Assembly: GCA_036570465.1 (NCBI GenBank)
Contig: DATCYD010000162.1
Span: 1 to 12,799, forward strand
Source: Anseongella sp036570465
GTDB taxonomy: Bacteria > Bacteroidota > Bacteroidia > Sphingobacteriales > Sphingobacteriaceae
Direction: 5' to 3'
Length of the DNA stretch: 12,799 nt
Both the position numbers and the translations under genes were made by a program. How positions within the stretch are numbered: the first letter of the stretch is position 1; each line of letters begins with the position of its first letter. The notes beneath the pieces were generated by a model. The model was not told the DNA's origin. It did not search any database and was given only the letters and a program-made list of their open reading frames with translations. Below, piece by piece: positions 1 through 6,549 of this stretch.

Positions 1-2374
1 CCAGGTGCCGGGGTATAGAAACTGTATATCCCAGCTCCTGCAAAAGCCGGATGGCAGCAATGCCAATGCTGGTGTCCAGATAATTGGTAAATTCATCGCA
101 AAAGAGATAAACCTGTTTCCGGGGGACGCCTGCTTCCGGGCCAGGAACTGCCGGCAGAGTTGATAGCTTCTGCATCCATTTTTTAAGCGTAGTATGGTAC
201 AAGGGCGGCATGGACCGCTTTTCAGATATGCCGGTGATGCTTTTGACAAACGAACTAATCCCCCGGCCCCGCATCATCCAATTGTATAGCGTTGGAGCCA
301 TGGAACCGAGTTTTGCCAGTGTGCTGAAATTGGCCAAAAGGCGGGAGCGAAGCGGAACCCCGTTGGCATCATGATAATGTTGCAGGAACTCCGCTTTTAA
401 TTTTGCCATGTCAACGCTGCTTGGGCATTCATGCTTGCAACCCTTGCAGCTAAGACAAAGATCCATGACTTCCTTGATTTCAGGGTGATCGAACCGGTTT
501 GCTTTGGTTGAGTTTGTCAGGAAGGTTCTCAGCATATTGGCTCTTGCCCTGGTGGTATCTTTCTCGTTCCTTGTGGCCATATAGGAAGGGCACATGGTGC
601 CGCCGATCAAGTGTGATTTCCGGCAGTCTCCCGTTCCGTTGCATTGTTCGGCATGCTGCAGAATGTCCTGGTTCGGGAACCGGAAAACCGTCTTTACCGG
701 TGCTGCATTTTGTTTCGGCCGGAAACGCAGCATGGAATCCATGGGAGGGGTATCAATGATCTTTCCCGGGTTGAAAATATTCTTCGGGTCCCAGGTATGT
801 TTAATTTCCCTGAACAGCTCATAAACCCTGGTTCCTACCATTTGTTCAATGAATTCTCCCCGCAACCTTCCGTCACCGTGCTCACCGCTCAGGGAGCCCT
901 GATATTTTTTCACCAGTACCGCAATCTCTTCCGCCACCGCGCGAAACAGACGATGTCCTTCTTGTGTTTTCAGGTTAATAATAGGGCGCAGATGCAATTC
1001 TCCCGAACCCGCATGCGCATAATGAACGGAACTAAGTCCGTATTTCTCCAGGATCAGGTTGAAATCCCGGATATAGGCGGGCAGGTCAGATACATCTACG
1101 GCTGTGTCTTCGATGACAGGAACGGCTTTTGCATCACCCGGAAGATTCCCCAGCAGCCCCAGTCCAGCTTTTCGAAGCGACCATATCTTTTGGGTATCCT
1201 CCCCGAAAAGCAGCGGAAAATGATAGCCAAGCCCTTGCTTTCGCATTTCGTTCTCAACCATTCCGGCCGTCCGGGTAACATCAGCCTGGTTGCGACCCCT
1301 GTATTCGACAATCAGTATCGCCAGCGGGTCTCCCAAAACAAAAGATCGGTTTTGCCGTTGCCCGGGATTTTCTTTGGTACATTCAAGAATGTAATGATCA
1401 ATCAGCTCACATGCAGTAGCCCCATGCTTCAACGCGATTAAATTCGCCCGCAATGCCTCATCAATAGAATTGAAATGAATACATAAAAGCCCCCGGCTAT
1501 CGGCAGGTAACGGACAAAGCGTCAATTTGGCCTCAGTAATGAAAGCCAGGGTCCCTTCCGACCCGGCAACCAATTTGCAAAAATTAAAATCGCCGTCATC
1601 CTGGCCGTGACTGGTGCCCTGACTGTGCCCGGCGCCCTGGCCGCGTTCTCCACTGAACAGGGTAGATCCCAGCAAAAGATCCAGAGCATATCCCGTGTTT
1701 CTGCGGTCTATACTTTGTTTAGGAAACGCTTTTCTTATTTCAGACTGATTTTTCGGGTCAGTTAATTGTTCCCGAATAGATCGATACAATGATGCCTCCA
1801 GCGTGTTGCCGTCGCATTTTTCAAGAAACTCATCACTGGTCAGCGATTTGAATTCGGTTTCCGAGCCATCGCTTAACAGCGCTTTCACCGACAAAAGATG
1901 TTCCCTTGTGCTTTTATATACCACAGAGTTGGCTCCACAGGCATTATTGCCGATCATTCCACCAATCATGGCCCGGTTTGAAGTAGAAGTTTCCGGAGCA
2001 AAGAAAAGCCCGTAAGGCTGCAAGTGAAGATTCAATTCATCCCGGACCACACCCGGCTGAACACGCACCCACTTTTCATCCTGATTCACCTCCAGAATAC
2101 CAGTAAAATGTTTTGAAACATCCACAATGATGCCGCCGCCAACCACCTGGCCCGCCAGAGAAGTCCCGGCTGTCCGGGGTATCAGCGAGCTGTTTTGACT
2201 GGAAGCAAAGACAATCAGCTTCTTTAAATCCTCAGCCGAACGAGGTGTCACCACAGCAACAGGCATTTCAGAATACGCAGAAGCATCCGTCGCATAAAGA
2301 ATACGCGTAGTCTGGTCAGCATGGCATTCACCGTCGAGTGTCGCTGCTAATCGCTCAAACGTAGAGGGTTGCAT
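1..2374 (-). CDS. FAD-linked oxidase with two Fe-S motifs, YdiJ-like (3' end off window)
   Basis: An open frame of 791 codons runs without a stop from the ATG at 2374 to the left edge, so the C-terminus is missing. Residues about 35-285 form a GlcD/VAO-type FAD-binding domain, with the loop PRTAGTSLAGQ (66-76), GGMIGNNACGANS (138-150) and GSEGTLAFITEAKL (271-284). Residues about 290-540 are the FAD-oxidase C-terminal domain, with AHAGSGELHLRP (453-464) and SGEHGDGRLRG (496-506). An Fe-S domain follows: C578-x5-C584 and C595, then CLSCKGCKHECP (640-651). The family, which includes E. coli YdiJ (a D-2-hydroxyglutarate dehydrogenase), is about 1000 residues long, so roughly 200 residues lie outside, probably with the cysteine-rich CCG motifs. 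It should oxidise a D-2-hydroxyacid and pass electrons through FAD and Fe-S centres; the exact substrate cannot be read. A Gly/His/Gln/Ser-rich insert sits at about 245-261. The gene is divergent from the tRNA-Ala gene. Confidence 0.93.
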   Translation of the reverse strand, partial: MQPSTFERLAATLDGECHADQTTRILYATDASAYSEMPVAVVTPRSAEDLKKLIVFASSQNSSLIPRTAGTSLAGQVVGGGIIVDVSKHFTGILEVNQDEKWVRVQPGVVRDELNLHLQPYGLFFAPETSTSNRAMIGGMIGNNACGANSVVYKSTREHLLSVKALLSDGSETEFKSLTSDEFLEKCDGNTLEASLYRSIREQLTDPKNQSEIRKAFPKQSIDRRNTGYALDLLLGSTLFSGERGQGAGHSQGTSHGQDDGDFNFCKLVAGSEGTLAFITEAKLTLCPLPADSRGLLCIHFNSIDEALRANLIALKHGATACELIDHYILECTKENPGQRQNRSFVLGDPLAILIVEYRGRNQADVTRTAGMVENEMRKQGLGYHFPLLFGEDTQKIWSLRKAGLGLLGNLPGDAKAVPVIEDTAVDVSDLPAYIRDFNLILEKYGLSSVHYAHAGSGELHLRPIINLKTQEGHRLFRAVAEEIAVLVKKYQGSLSGEHGDGRLRGEFIEQMVGTRVYELFREIKHTWDPKNIFNPGKIIDTPPMDSMLRFRPKQNAAPVKTVFRFPNQDILQHAEQCNGTGDCRKSHLIGGTMCPSYMATRNEKDTTRARANMLRTFLTNSTKANRFDHPEIKEVMDLCLSCKGCKHECPSSVDMAKLKAEFLQHYHDANGVPLRSRLLANFSTLAKLGSMAPTLYNWMMRGRGISSFVKSITGISEKRSMPPLYHTTLKKWMQKLSTLPAVPGPEAGVPRKQVYLFCDEFTNYLDTSIGIAAIRLLQELGYTVSIPRHL

Positions 2375-2375
2375 G

Positions 2376-2387
2376 GCCGCCAAATTA
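2376..2387 (-). promoter_or_regulatory. Possible -7 box of the FAD oxidase gene
   Basis: Read on the minus strand, TAATTTG lies just upstream of the ATG at 2374. It resembles the Bacteroidota -7 box TAnnTTTG but is one base short, and no TTG sits at the right distance upstream. The position close to the start codon is like the arrangement at the antitoxin gene. This is a weak call. Confidence 0.22.
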
Positions 2388-2434
2388 CGGAGAAAAAATA
2401 CAACAATATCTTTCAGAATAATTTTGAAAAGCCC

Positions 2435-2442
2435 TATATTTG
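2435..2442 (+). promoter_or_regulatory. Probable -7 box of the tRNA-Ala gene
   Basis: TATATTTG matches the Bacteroidota -7 consensus TAnnTTTG and points toward the tRNA, which begins 95 bp downstream. I see no TTG at the expected -33 distance. The interval from 2376 to 2537 contains no other gene I can support, so a leader processed off the tRNA precursor is plausible. Confidence 0.4.
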
Positions 2443-2537
2443 CCCTCCCTTCGAAGATTGCGACGATCGCCGTTCCGCGGCAAGTCAAGCCTGTTCAGGA
2501 AAACCTGCTAAAGGTATCCTGCCCGGGCAACCAACAT

Positions 2538-2606
<69 letters not shown>

Positions 2607-2611
<5 letters not shown>

Positions 2612-2622
2612 CTTGATTATCA
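2607..2622 (+). repeat. Direct repeat copy 1, att-like, at the tRNA-Ala 3' end
   Basis: CTCCACTTGATTATCA covers the last four acceptor bases, the discriminator and 11 trailer bases of the tRNA. The same 16 bases recur exactly at 5531-5546. In both places GGTTCGACT lies shortly upstream and a hairpin terminator starts directly downstream. tRNA 3' ends are the classic target of tyrosine-recombinase elements, so this may be one attachment site of a degraded insertion. No integrase gene is present. Confidence 0.5.
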
Positions 2623-2655
2623 AGGCTTTGCAGAATAACTGTAGAGCCTTTTTTT
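2622..2655 (+). terminator. Rho-independent terminator after tRNA-Ala
   Basis: AAGGCTTTGCAG (2622-2633) pairs along its whole length with CTGTAGAGCCTT (2639-2650), using two G-U pairs and the loop AATAA. The stem's last two bases open a run of seven T (2649-2655). Confidence 0.85.
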
Positions 2656-2716
2656 CTTTAGGTAAAACACTTGGTAATCAGTAACTTAATAGAATTATTC
2701 CGCGATTCTGTTAAGT

Positions 2717-3450
2717 ATGACTACCAAGGACTATTTCTTATATAAGAAACTTATTTTCAGTGTGTTATATAAAATAAGCAACCTGAACACGTGGCGGCGC
2801 TCTTTTTTGCTGGAAATCTTTACCCAGTTCCTTTCCATCAAGGGACGGATTAATTTCCTGCAGCTGGCCCGACACGGTAAATATAGTGAATTGCGGTACC
2901 GCCAGCAATTCGAGAAACGGTTTGACGTTCTGGAGTTCAACAAAACCCTGGTATCCGAGCACAACAGGCTAAGCATAGCCTGGCTGATGGATACGCTTCG
3001 GCCATCGTGGAGTGCTCGGGAGTCCTGCGATCGATCTCCAACCGGGTCGTGGCCGATGCCTGGTTTGCCAAAAAGACCTTCATCCATCCCGTTAGGAAGC
3101 TGGATTGGAAGTGATCAGTCACTTTCGAGGGGATGCCCACTTGAAGTATCTCTACCAAGGGCCACAGAAAAGGGGGCGGGGAAGACCCAAACAGTATGAC
3201 GGCAAGCTGGTCCCCACTGAACTCAACATGGCATACTTTCAGCAGATAGAAAATCCGGAGGGCGAAATCCTGCATGCCGCATACCTCATTGGAACATTGT
3301 CAGGCCTTTTCGTTCAGCAACATTGAAACCGTCAATCACAACATGTTAATCATGGATCGGTTTTTTTCAGCGTTCGGGATTAACCCGAACTCCAAGAAAA
3401 ATCAACCCCTTGTCAAAGAACTTATTTATTGCGGCACTAGGGCCGCGTAA
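2717..3450 (+). pseudogene. DDE transposase remnant, IS4-like, with internal deletions and frameshifts
   Basis: Transposase-like protein is spread over three reading frames. The N-terminal part starts at ATG 2717 and includes FLQLARHGKYSELRYRQQFE; it stays transposase-like to about LVSEHN (near 2965). The frame then changes, and from 2977 the sequence reads toward VVADAWFAKKTFIHP (up to about 3100). A lost base near 3103 moves it into a third frame, with ISHFRGDAHLKYLYQG and RGRGRPKQYDGK (3105-3290). Near 3292 it returns to the second frame for a C-terminal piece with FSNIETVNHNM and FFSAFGINPNSKKNQP, ending at TAA 3448-3450. From my memory of such transposases, about 90 codons are missing near 2970, including the first catalytic Asp region, and another block before 3292. 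It cannot make active enzyme. I could not find convincing terminal inverted repeats. The IS4-like label rests on general resemblance. Confidence 0.82.
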
Positions 3451-3571
3451 AACTTTAACGAACCATTGATCTTCTTCATCAGCCTTAATAAATAATAGAG
3501 CCAGCAGTTAGGCCGCAGTCGTTCAACCTCTGCAACCTTTACAAATATGCTGTTTACGTTGGTGTTTCTTT

Positions 3572-3579
3572 TACCTTTG
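3572..3579 (+). promoter_or_regulatory. Probable -7 box of the SulP transporter gene
   Basis: TACCTTTG fits TAnnTTTG and lies 69 bp before the SulP ATG, giving a leader of about 60 bases. No clear TTG occurs at the -33 distance. A purine-rich AGAGGGAG lies about 12 bases before the start codon. Nothing else is recognisable between the transposase remnant and the SulP gene. Confidence 0.4.
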
Positions 3580-3648
3580 CCACGATTTATTTCGCTACTA
3601 TGTATGGATATGAGACCCCATTCAACTCAGAGGGAGCCCTAATAATAA

Positions 3649-5331
3649 ATGAAAAATAACGAGTTCATTCCCAAATTGATCACCCTGATTAGATCGGGGA
3701 TTTCGAGACAGCAGCTGATGAAAGATGCAATGGCGGGCATCATTGTTGGTATTGTAGCGTTACCCCTGGCCATTGCCTTTGCCATCGCCTCGGGTGTTTC
3801 GCCCGAAAAGGGTTTGGTAACGGCGGTTGTTGCCGGGTTGGTGATATCTGTTCTGGGTGGAAGTCGTGTCCAGATAGGAGGACCGACGGGTGCATTTATT
3901 GTAATTGTATATGCTGTCGTCCAGGAGCATGGAGTGAGTGGGTTGATCATGGCCACCTTTATGGCCGGTTTTCTGCTGATCGGCATGGGGCTGGCCCGGT
4001 TGGGAAATTATCTGAAATTCGTTCCTTACCCGCTTATAGTCGGTTTCACAAGCGGTATCGCGATTATTATTTTTTCATCGCAGATCAAGGATCTGTTTGG
4101 CCTGCCCATCGAATCACTACCAGCCGACTTTGTGGAGAAATGGGGCGTTTACGGGAGCCATTTCATCCATCTCAACTGGATAGCTTTTGCCATAGGGATT
4201 GGCACCATTGTCATTGCCTTGGTTTTTCCCCGGATCAATAAGAAGATACCCGGGTCAATTGTTGCCATTCTGCTCAGCACAGCTGTCGTTTATTATTTTA
4301 ACCTGCCCGTGGAAACTATTGAGACCAGGTTCGGGGCGATTCCTAATAGCATTTCGCCACCGGTAATCCCGGCAATGGATTTCGGGACGCTCAAGTCCCT
4401 AATCCAACCTGCAATCGCCATTGCGCTCCTGGGGGCCATCGAATCGCTACTTTCGGCGGTAGTGGCCGATGGAATGATCGGTGGCCGACACCGTTCCAAT
4501 ATGGAGCTGGTGGCGCAGGGAGCAGCCAATGTTTTTTCCGGTCTGTTTGGTGGCATCCCTGCTACGGGGGCTATCGCACGAACCGCTACCAATATCAAGA
4601 ATGGTGGCAGAACCCCCGTTGCCGGCATTGTCCATGCCCTGATGTTGTTGCTGATCATGCTCTTGTTCGCTCCCGTAGCGAAACTGATCCCACTGCCCTG
4701 CCTGGCAGGCATTTTGGTGGTTGTGGCCTGGCATATGGGGGAGTGGAAGCATTTTTTTTCATTGATGAAAAGTAACCGGATGGACGTGCTGGTTTTGCTC
4801 ACCACATTCTTTCTTACCGTATTCTTCGACTTGATCATTGCGATTGAGGTCGGGATGATACTTTCCAGTTTCATCTTCATGAAGCGGATGAGTGAGGCAA
4901 CGGCTATAAATGTTTCGAACAACCTGCTCAGTGATGGACAGGAGCACGGCGAAGTGCTATTTGAAGATGAATTGGCTGAGTTGCCCAAAGAAATCATCAT
5001 GTATGAGATTAATGGACCGTTATTTTTCGGAGCATCTAAGAAATTCCAGGATATTATTACCGGTTTTCACCAGAAGCCCAAGATACTCATTTTGCGGATG
5101 CGGCATGTACCTTTCATTGATGCAACGGGGGTTAGCAGTTTGAAAAGTATTTGTACCTATATGCGTTCAAAGGGCTCAACCATCCTGATTTCAGGAGCGA
5201 ACAGGGAGGTGAGGATGGAACTGCTGAAAGCAGGCATATATGCATTGTTAGGCAAGCATAACATACACTGTGACATTGGCCCTGCCATTCAACGGGCAAA
5301 GGAACTATTGGAAGTAGCACATCAGGATTAG
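3649..5331 (+). CDS. SulP family inorganic anion transporter with STAS domain
   Basis: A 560-residue inner-membrane transporter of full family length. The N-terminal half holds the SulP core: a short cytoplasmic lead, then AGIIVGIVALPLAIAFAIAS (from about residue 29), the conserved QIGGPTGAFIVI (about 76-87) and a series of hydrophobic helices to about residue 415. A cytoplasmic STAS domain covers about 445-555, with the signature DATGV at 491-495. Known SulP substrates include sulfate, bicarbonate and other anions or dicarboxylates. No carbonic anhydrase or sulfate-assimilation gene lies beside it, so the substrate is open. The ATG at 3649 gives a normal N-terminus. The gene is intact although it lies between a dead transposase and a repeat matching the tRNA-Ala 3' end, so it may be cargo of an old insertion. 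Confidence 0.93.
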   Translation: MKNNEFIPKLITLIRSGISRQQLMKDAMAGIIVGIVALPLAIAFAIASGVSPEKGLVTAVVAGLVISVLGGSRVQIGGPTGAFIVIVYAVVQEHGVSGLIMATFMAGFLLIGMGLARLGNYLKFVPYPLIVGFTSGIAIIIFSSQIKDLFGLPIESLPADFVEKWGVYGSHFIHLNWIAFAIGIGTIVIALVFPRINKKIPGSIVAILLSTAVVYYFNLPVETIETRFGAIPNSISPPVIPAMDFGTLKSLIQPAIAIALLGAIESLLSAVVADGMIGGRHRSNMELVAQGAANVFSGLFGGIPATGAIARTATNIKNGGRTPVAGIVHALMLLLIMLLFAPVAKLIPLPCLAGILVVVAWHMGEWKHFFSLMKSNRMDVLVLLTTFFLTVFFDLIIAIEVGMILSSFIFMKRMSEATAINVSNNLLSDGQEHGEVLFEDELAELPKEIIMYEINGPLFFGASKKFQDIITGFHQKPKILILRMRHVPFIDATGVSSLKSICTYMRSKGSTILISGANREVRMELLKAGIYALLGKHNIHCDIGPAIQRAKELLEVAHQD

Positions 5332-5340
5332 ATGCGTCCG

Positions 5341-5510
5341 TTATAACCTTACTTGCTTACTTATCCCAGAAGGAACATTTAGTGATTCCTCCAATTTCGT
5401 TTCTGTGTATTCTGAAATAGTTGTATTCCAGACGTTGACTTTAAAGGTGTAAGTGTCTGTTTTTAAGCAAGTTTTATCTTTTTTATCAGTTTTAATAGTG
5501 GAATCAATGG
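5341..5510 (-). pseudogene. Possible C-terminal remnant of an unrecognised gene
   Basis: On the minus strand the frame ending at the TAA 5343-5341 reads as a plausible protein tail, with pieces such as TYTFKVNVWNTTISEY and LEESLNVPSGISKQVRL. Upstream it runs into the tRNA-end-like repeat and the hairpin at 5547, so any original 5' part has been replaced. I do not recognise the family. It converges on the SulP gene. Chance open frame is a real alternative. Confidence 0.22.
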
Positions 5511-5530
5511 TTCGACTACAGTCCCGTGGC

Positions 5531-5546
5531 CTCCACTTGATTATCA
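5531..5546 (+). repeat. Direct repeat copy 2, att-like, with tRNA-end-like flank
   Basis: CTCCACTTGATTATCA is identical to 2607-2622. Upstream, GGTTCGACT (5509-5517) matches the T-arm of the tRNA-Ala gene, but the spacing to the repeat is 5 bases longer and the intervening bases do not form a T stem or acceptor stem. The block therefore looks like a damaged or hybrid tRNA 3' end, not a working tRNA. It would be the far junction if the 2607-5546 interval is an integrated element. Confidence 0.5.
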
Positions 5547-5578
5547 GGCACTTACAAAACGATGTAAGTGCCATTTTT
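5547..5578 (+). terminator. Rho-independent terminator, perfect 9-bp stem
   Basis: GGCACTTAC (5547-5555) pairs perfectly with GTAAGTGCC (5564-5572), followed by A and five T. It follows the tRNA-end-like repeat directly, as the terminator at 2622 follows the true tRNA. It could end transcripts from the SulP gene, whose stop codon is about 215 bp upstream. Confidence 0.8.
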
Positions 5579-5644
5579 GTTCAGTACCCTCCCAGTATCC
5601 TCCAAAACAAGTAAAATGGGTTGCAGAAGGAATCCACTGGCATC
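5579..5644. other. Non-coding spacer within the gene-poor stretch 5332-5860
   Basis: No gene, repeat or promoter box is apparent here. The wider 5332-5860 stretch has only the two doubtful minus-strand remnants, the att-like repeat, the terminator at 5547 and the antitoxin promoter. Confidence 0.5.
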
Positions 5645-5830
5645 CTATACTTCTCTATCGTTCGAAAATTTTAGTGTGCCCCTGATGCCTCCATAAGAGA
5701 TCCCACCTATCATTTTACCAACTATTCTCGCTTCCGTGGCGGGCGCCTCCCAGAGCATGCTTTTCGCGGTAGATGTTTCGCCCATGACGTATTTCACACT
5801 TGTAGCTGGCCTGTTTACGGTTTCATTAAA
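5645..5830 (-). pseudogene. Possible remnant of an unrecognised minus-strand gene
   Basis: A minus-strand frame stays open for about 60 codons and ends at the TAG 5647-5645. Its residues look protein-like, with ETVNRPATSVKYVMGETS and GKMIGGISYGGIRGTLKF, but I recognise no family. The frame continues upstream into the promoter and first codons of the divergent antitoxin gene, where it has no credible start. It may be the 3' end of a gene cut off when the toxin-antitoxin module arrived, or a chance open frame. Confidence 0.22.
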
Positions 5831-5847
5831 ATGAGCAATAGAATTTG

Positions 5848-5855
5848 TATATTTG
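5848..5855 (+). promoter_or_regulatory. -7 box of the toxin-antitoxin operon
   Basis: TATATTTG matches TAnnTTTG exactly and ends only five bases before the antitoxin ATG at 5861. The expected transcription start falls at or next to the start codon, implying a very short leader or leaderless mRNA. It also argues against the in-frame ATG at 5831, which lies upstream of the box. A -33 TTG is not clear. Confidence 0.5.
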
Positions 5856-5860
5856 CACTT

Positions 5861-6058
5861 ATGGGAACGCTGATCGTACATCCGGACACTAAAGAAAAAT
5901 TAACTGCCTTGAAAGCAGTTATGAAAGTCTTGAATATACCGTTTGAGGAAGAAAAGGCTCCTTATGATCCTAAGTTCGTGGCCAAGATCAAAAAAAGTCA
6001 GGATGATTTTAAGTCCGGCAAGTACGAGGTCATTGAAACGGAAGACCTATGGAAGTAA
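5861..6058 (+). CDS. Antitoxin of a YoeB-type module, DUF2683-like
   Basis: A 65-residue charged protein starting MGTLIVHPDTKEKLTALKAV and ending DLWK. I link it to the DUF2683-like antitoxins found beside YoeB/RelE toxins in Bacteroidota from remembered family resemblance; it is not an obvious YefM/Phd protein. The N-terminal half, a short beta start and a helix, probably carries dimerisation or DNA binding. The charged tail (about 30-65) probably wraps the toxin. Position supports the role: its last 10 bases overlap the toxin gene. I chose ATG 5861 over the in-frame ATG 5831 because the family starts MGTLIVHP and the promoter box lies between the two. Like other antitoxins it probably represses its own promoter. 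Confidence 0.8.
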   Translation: MGTLIVHPDTKEKLTALKAVMKVLNIPFEEEKAPYDPKFVAKIKKSQDDFKSGKYEVIETEDLWK

Positions 6059-6306
6059 GGTATTCGGATGAAGCTAAAGCTGATCTGAAATACTGGAAAA
6101 AGTCCGGCAATAAACGGATTCAAAAGAAAATTTCCGAGCTCATCGAGAATATTAAAATCCACCCTTTTGAAGGGATAGGCAAACCGGAACTATTAAAGCA
6201 TAACTTATCAGGACTGTGGTCACGACGCATAAACCGGGAGCACCGGTTAATTTATGAGGTTGGCGATACTTTCGTACAAGTACATTCCTTAGTCGGCCAC
6301 TATTAA
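6049..6306 (+). CDS. yoeB: Txe/YoeB family mRNA-cleaving toxin
   Basis: An 85-residue protein, the usual YoeB length, that aligns from end to end with E. coli YoeB. Conserved blocks are the PFEGIGKPELLKHNLSGLWS region (39-58) and RRINREHRLIYEV (59-71), ending in HY. The catalytic residues known from E. coli YoeB (Glu46, Arg65, His83, Tyr84) correspond to Glu47, Arg66, His84 and Tyr85, all present, so the enzyme should be active. YoeB binds the ribosome A site and cuts mRNA during translation. The ATG overlaps the antitoxin stop by 10 bp, which suggests translational coupling. The module lies just beyond the tRNA-end-like repeat, in a region with other signs of gene exchange. Confidence 0.94.
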   Translation: MEVRYSDEAKADLKYWKKSGNKRIQKKISELIENIKIHPFEGIGKPELLKHNLSGLWSRRINREHRLIYEVGDTFVQVHSLVGHY

Positions 6307-6454
6307 TGGGAACCGGCCCTGAAGCTTTGAGAGAAACATTTATGTGGAAGAAAACCAGGTTGTAAAGAATCGGGCAAAAGGCAGGCGGCTATAAGATTCC
6401 AAGGTGATCTGGACTTTCGCAACATTGAGTCCGGTTAACAAACTTTTATCTGTA

Positions 6455-6484
6455 CAAAGATACCGTATATGTAGTATCAGTCAA
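6455..6484 (-). promoter_or_regulatory. Consensus Bacteroidota promoter facing the toxin gene
   Basis: Read on the minus strand, TTG (6484-6482), 19 bases, then TATCTTTG (6462-6455) match the phylum consensus TTG-N19-TAnnTTTG exactly. Transcription would start near 6448 and run toward the 3' end of the toxin gene. The only frame I see downstream is a 39-codon ORF starting ATG TTG near 6424, which resembles nothing I know. The 6307-6549 gap holds no other supported gene, so the product may be a small or antisense RNA. Confidence 0.55.
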
Positions 6485-6549
6485 TATACAGCTCTCAGCA
6501 TCAAGGGGGCCGCAGCCTTGCCTGTCTTTGCAGTGCAAACTCCTTCATC

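Noticed and set aside
644..1441. A 265-codon open frame on the plus strand
   Set aside because: It lies opposite the FAD oxidase gene, whose minus-strand translation shows family motifs throughout; the plus frame shows none.
3459..3470. 12-bp inverted match to 5503-5514, considered as IS or element ends
   Set aside because: A few 12-bp matches are expected by chance in a window of this size, and the positions do not fit the edges of the transposase remnant on both sides.
4293..5000. A 235-codon minus-strand open frame inside the SulP gene
   Set aside because: It is antisense to well-conserved SulP and STAS sequence and resembles no protein family.
6501..6548. A 15-codon ORF starting two bases after the left TonB receptor stop
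   Set aside because: Too short and without recognisable content; at most the start of a truncated gene.
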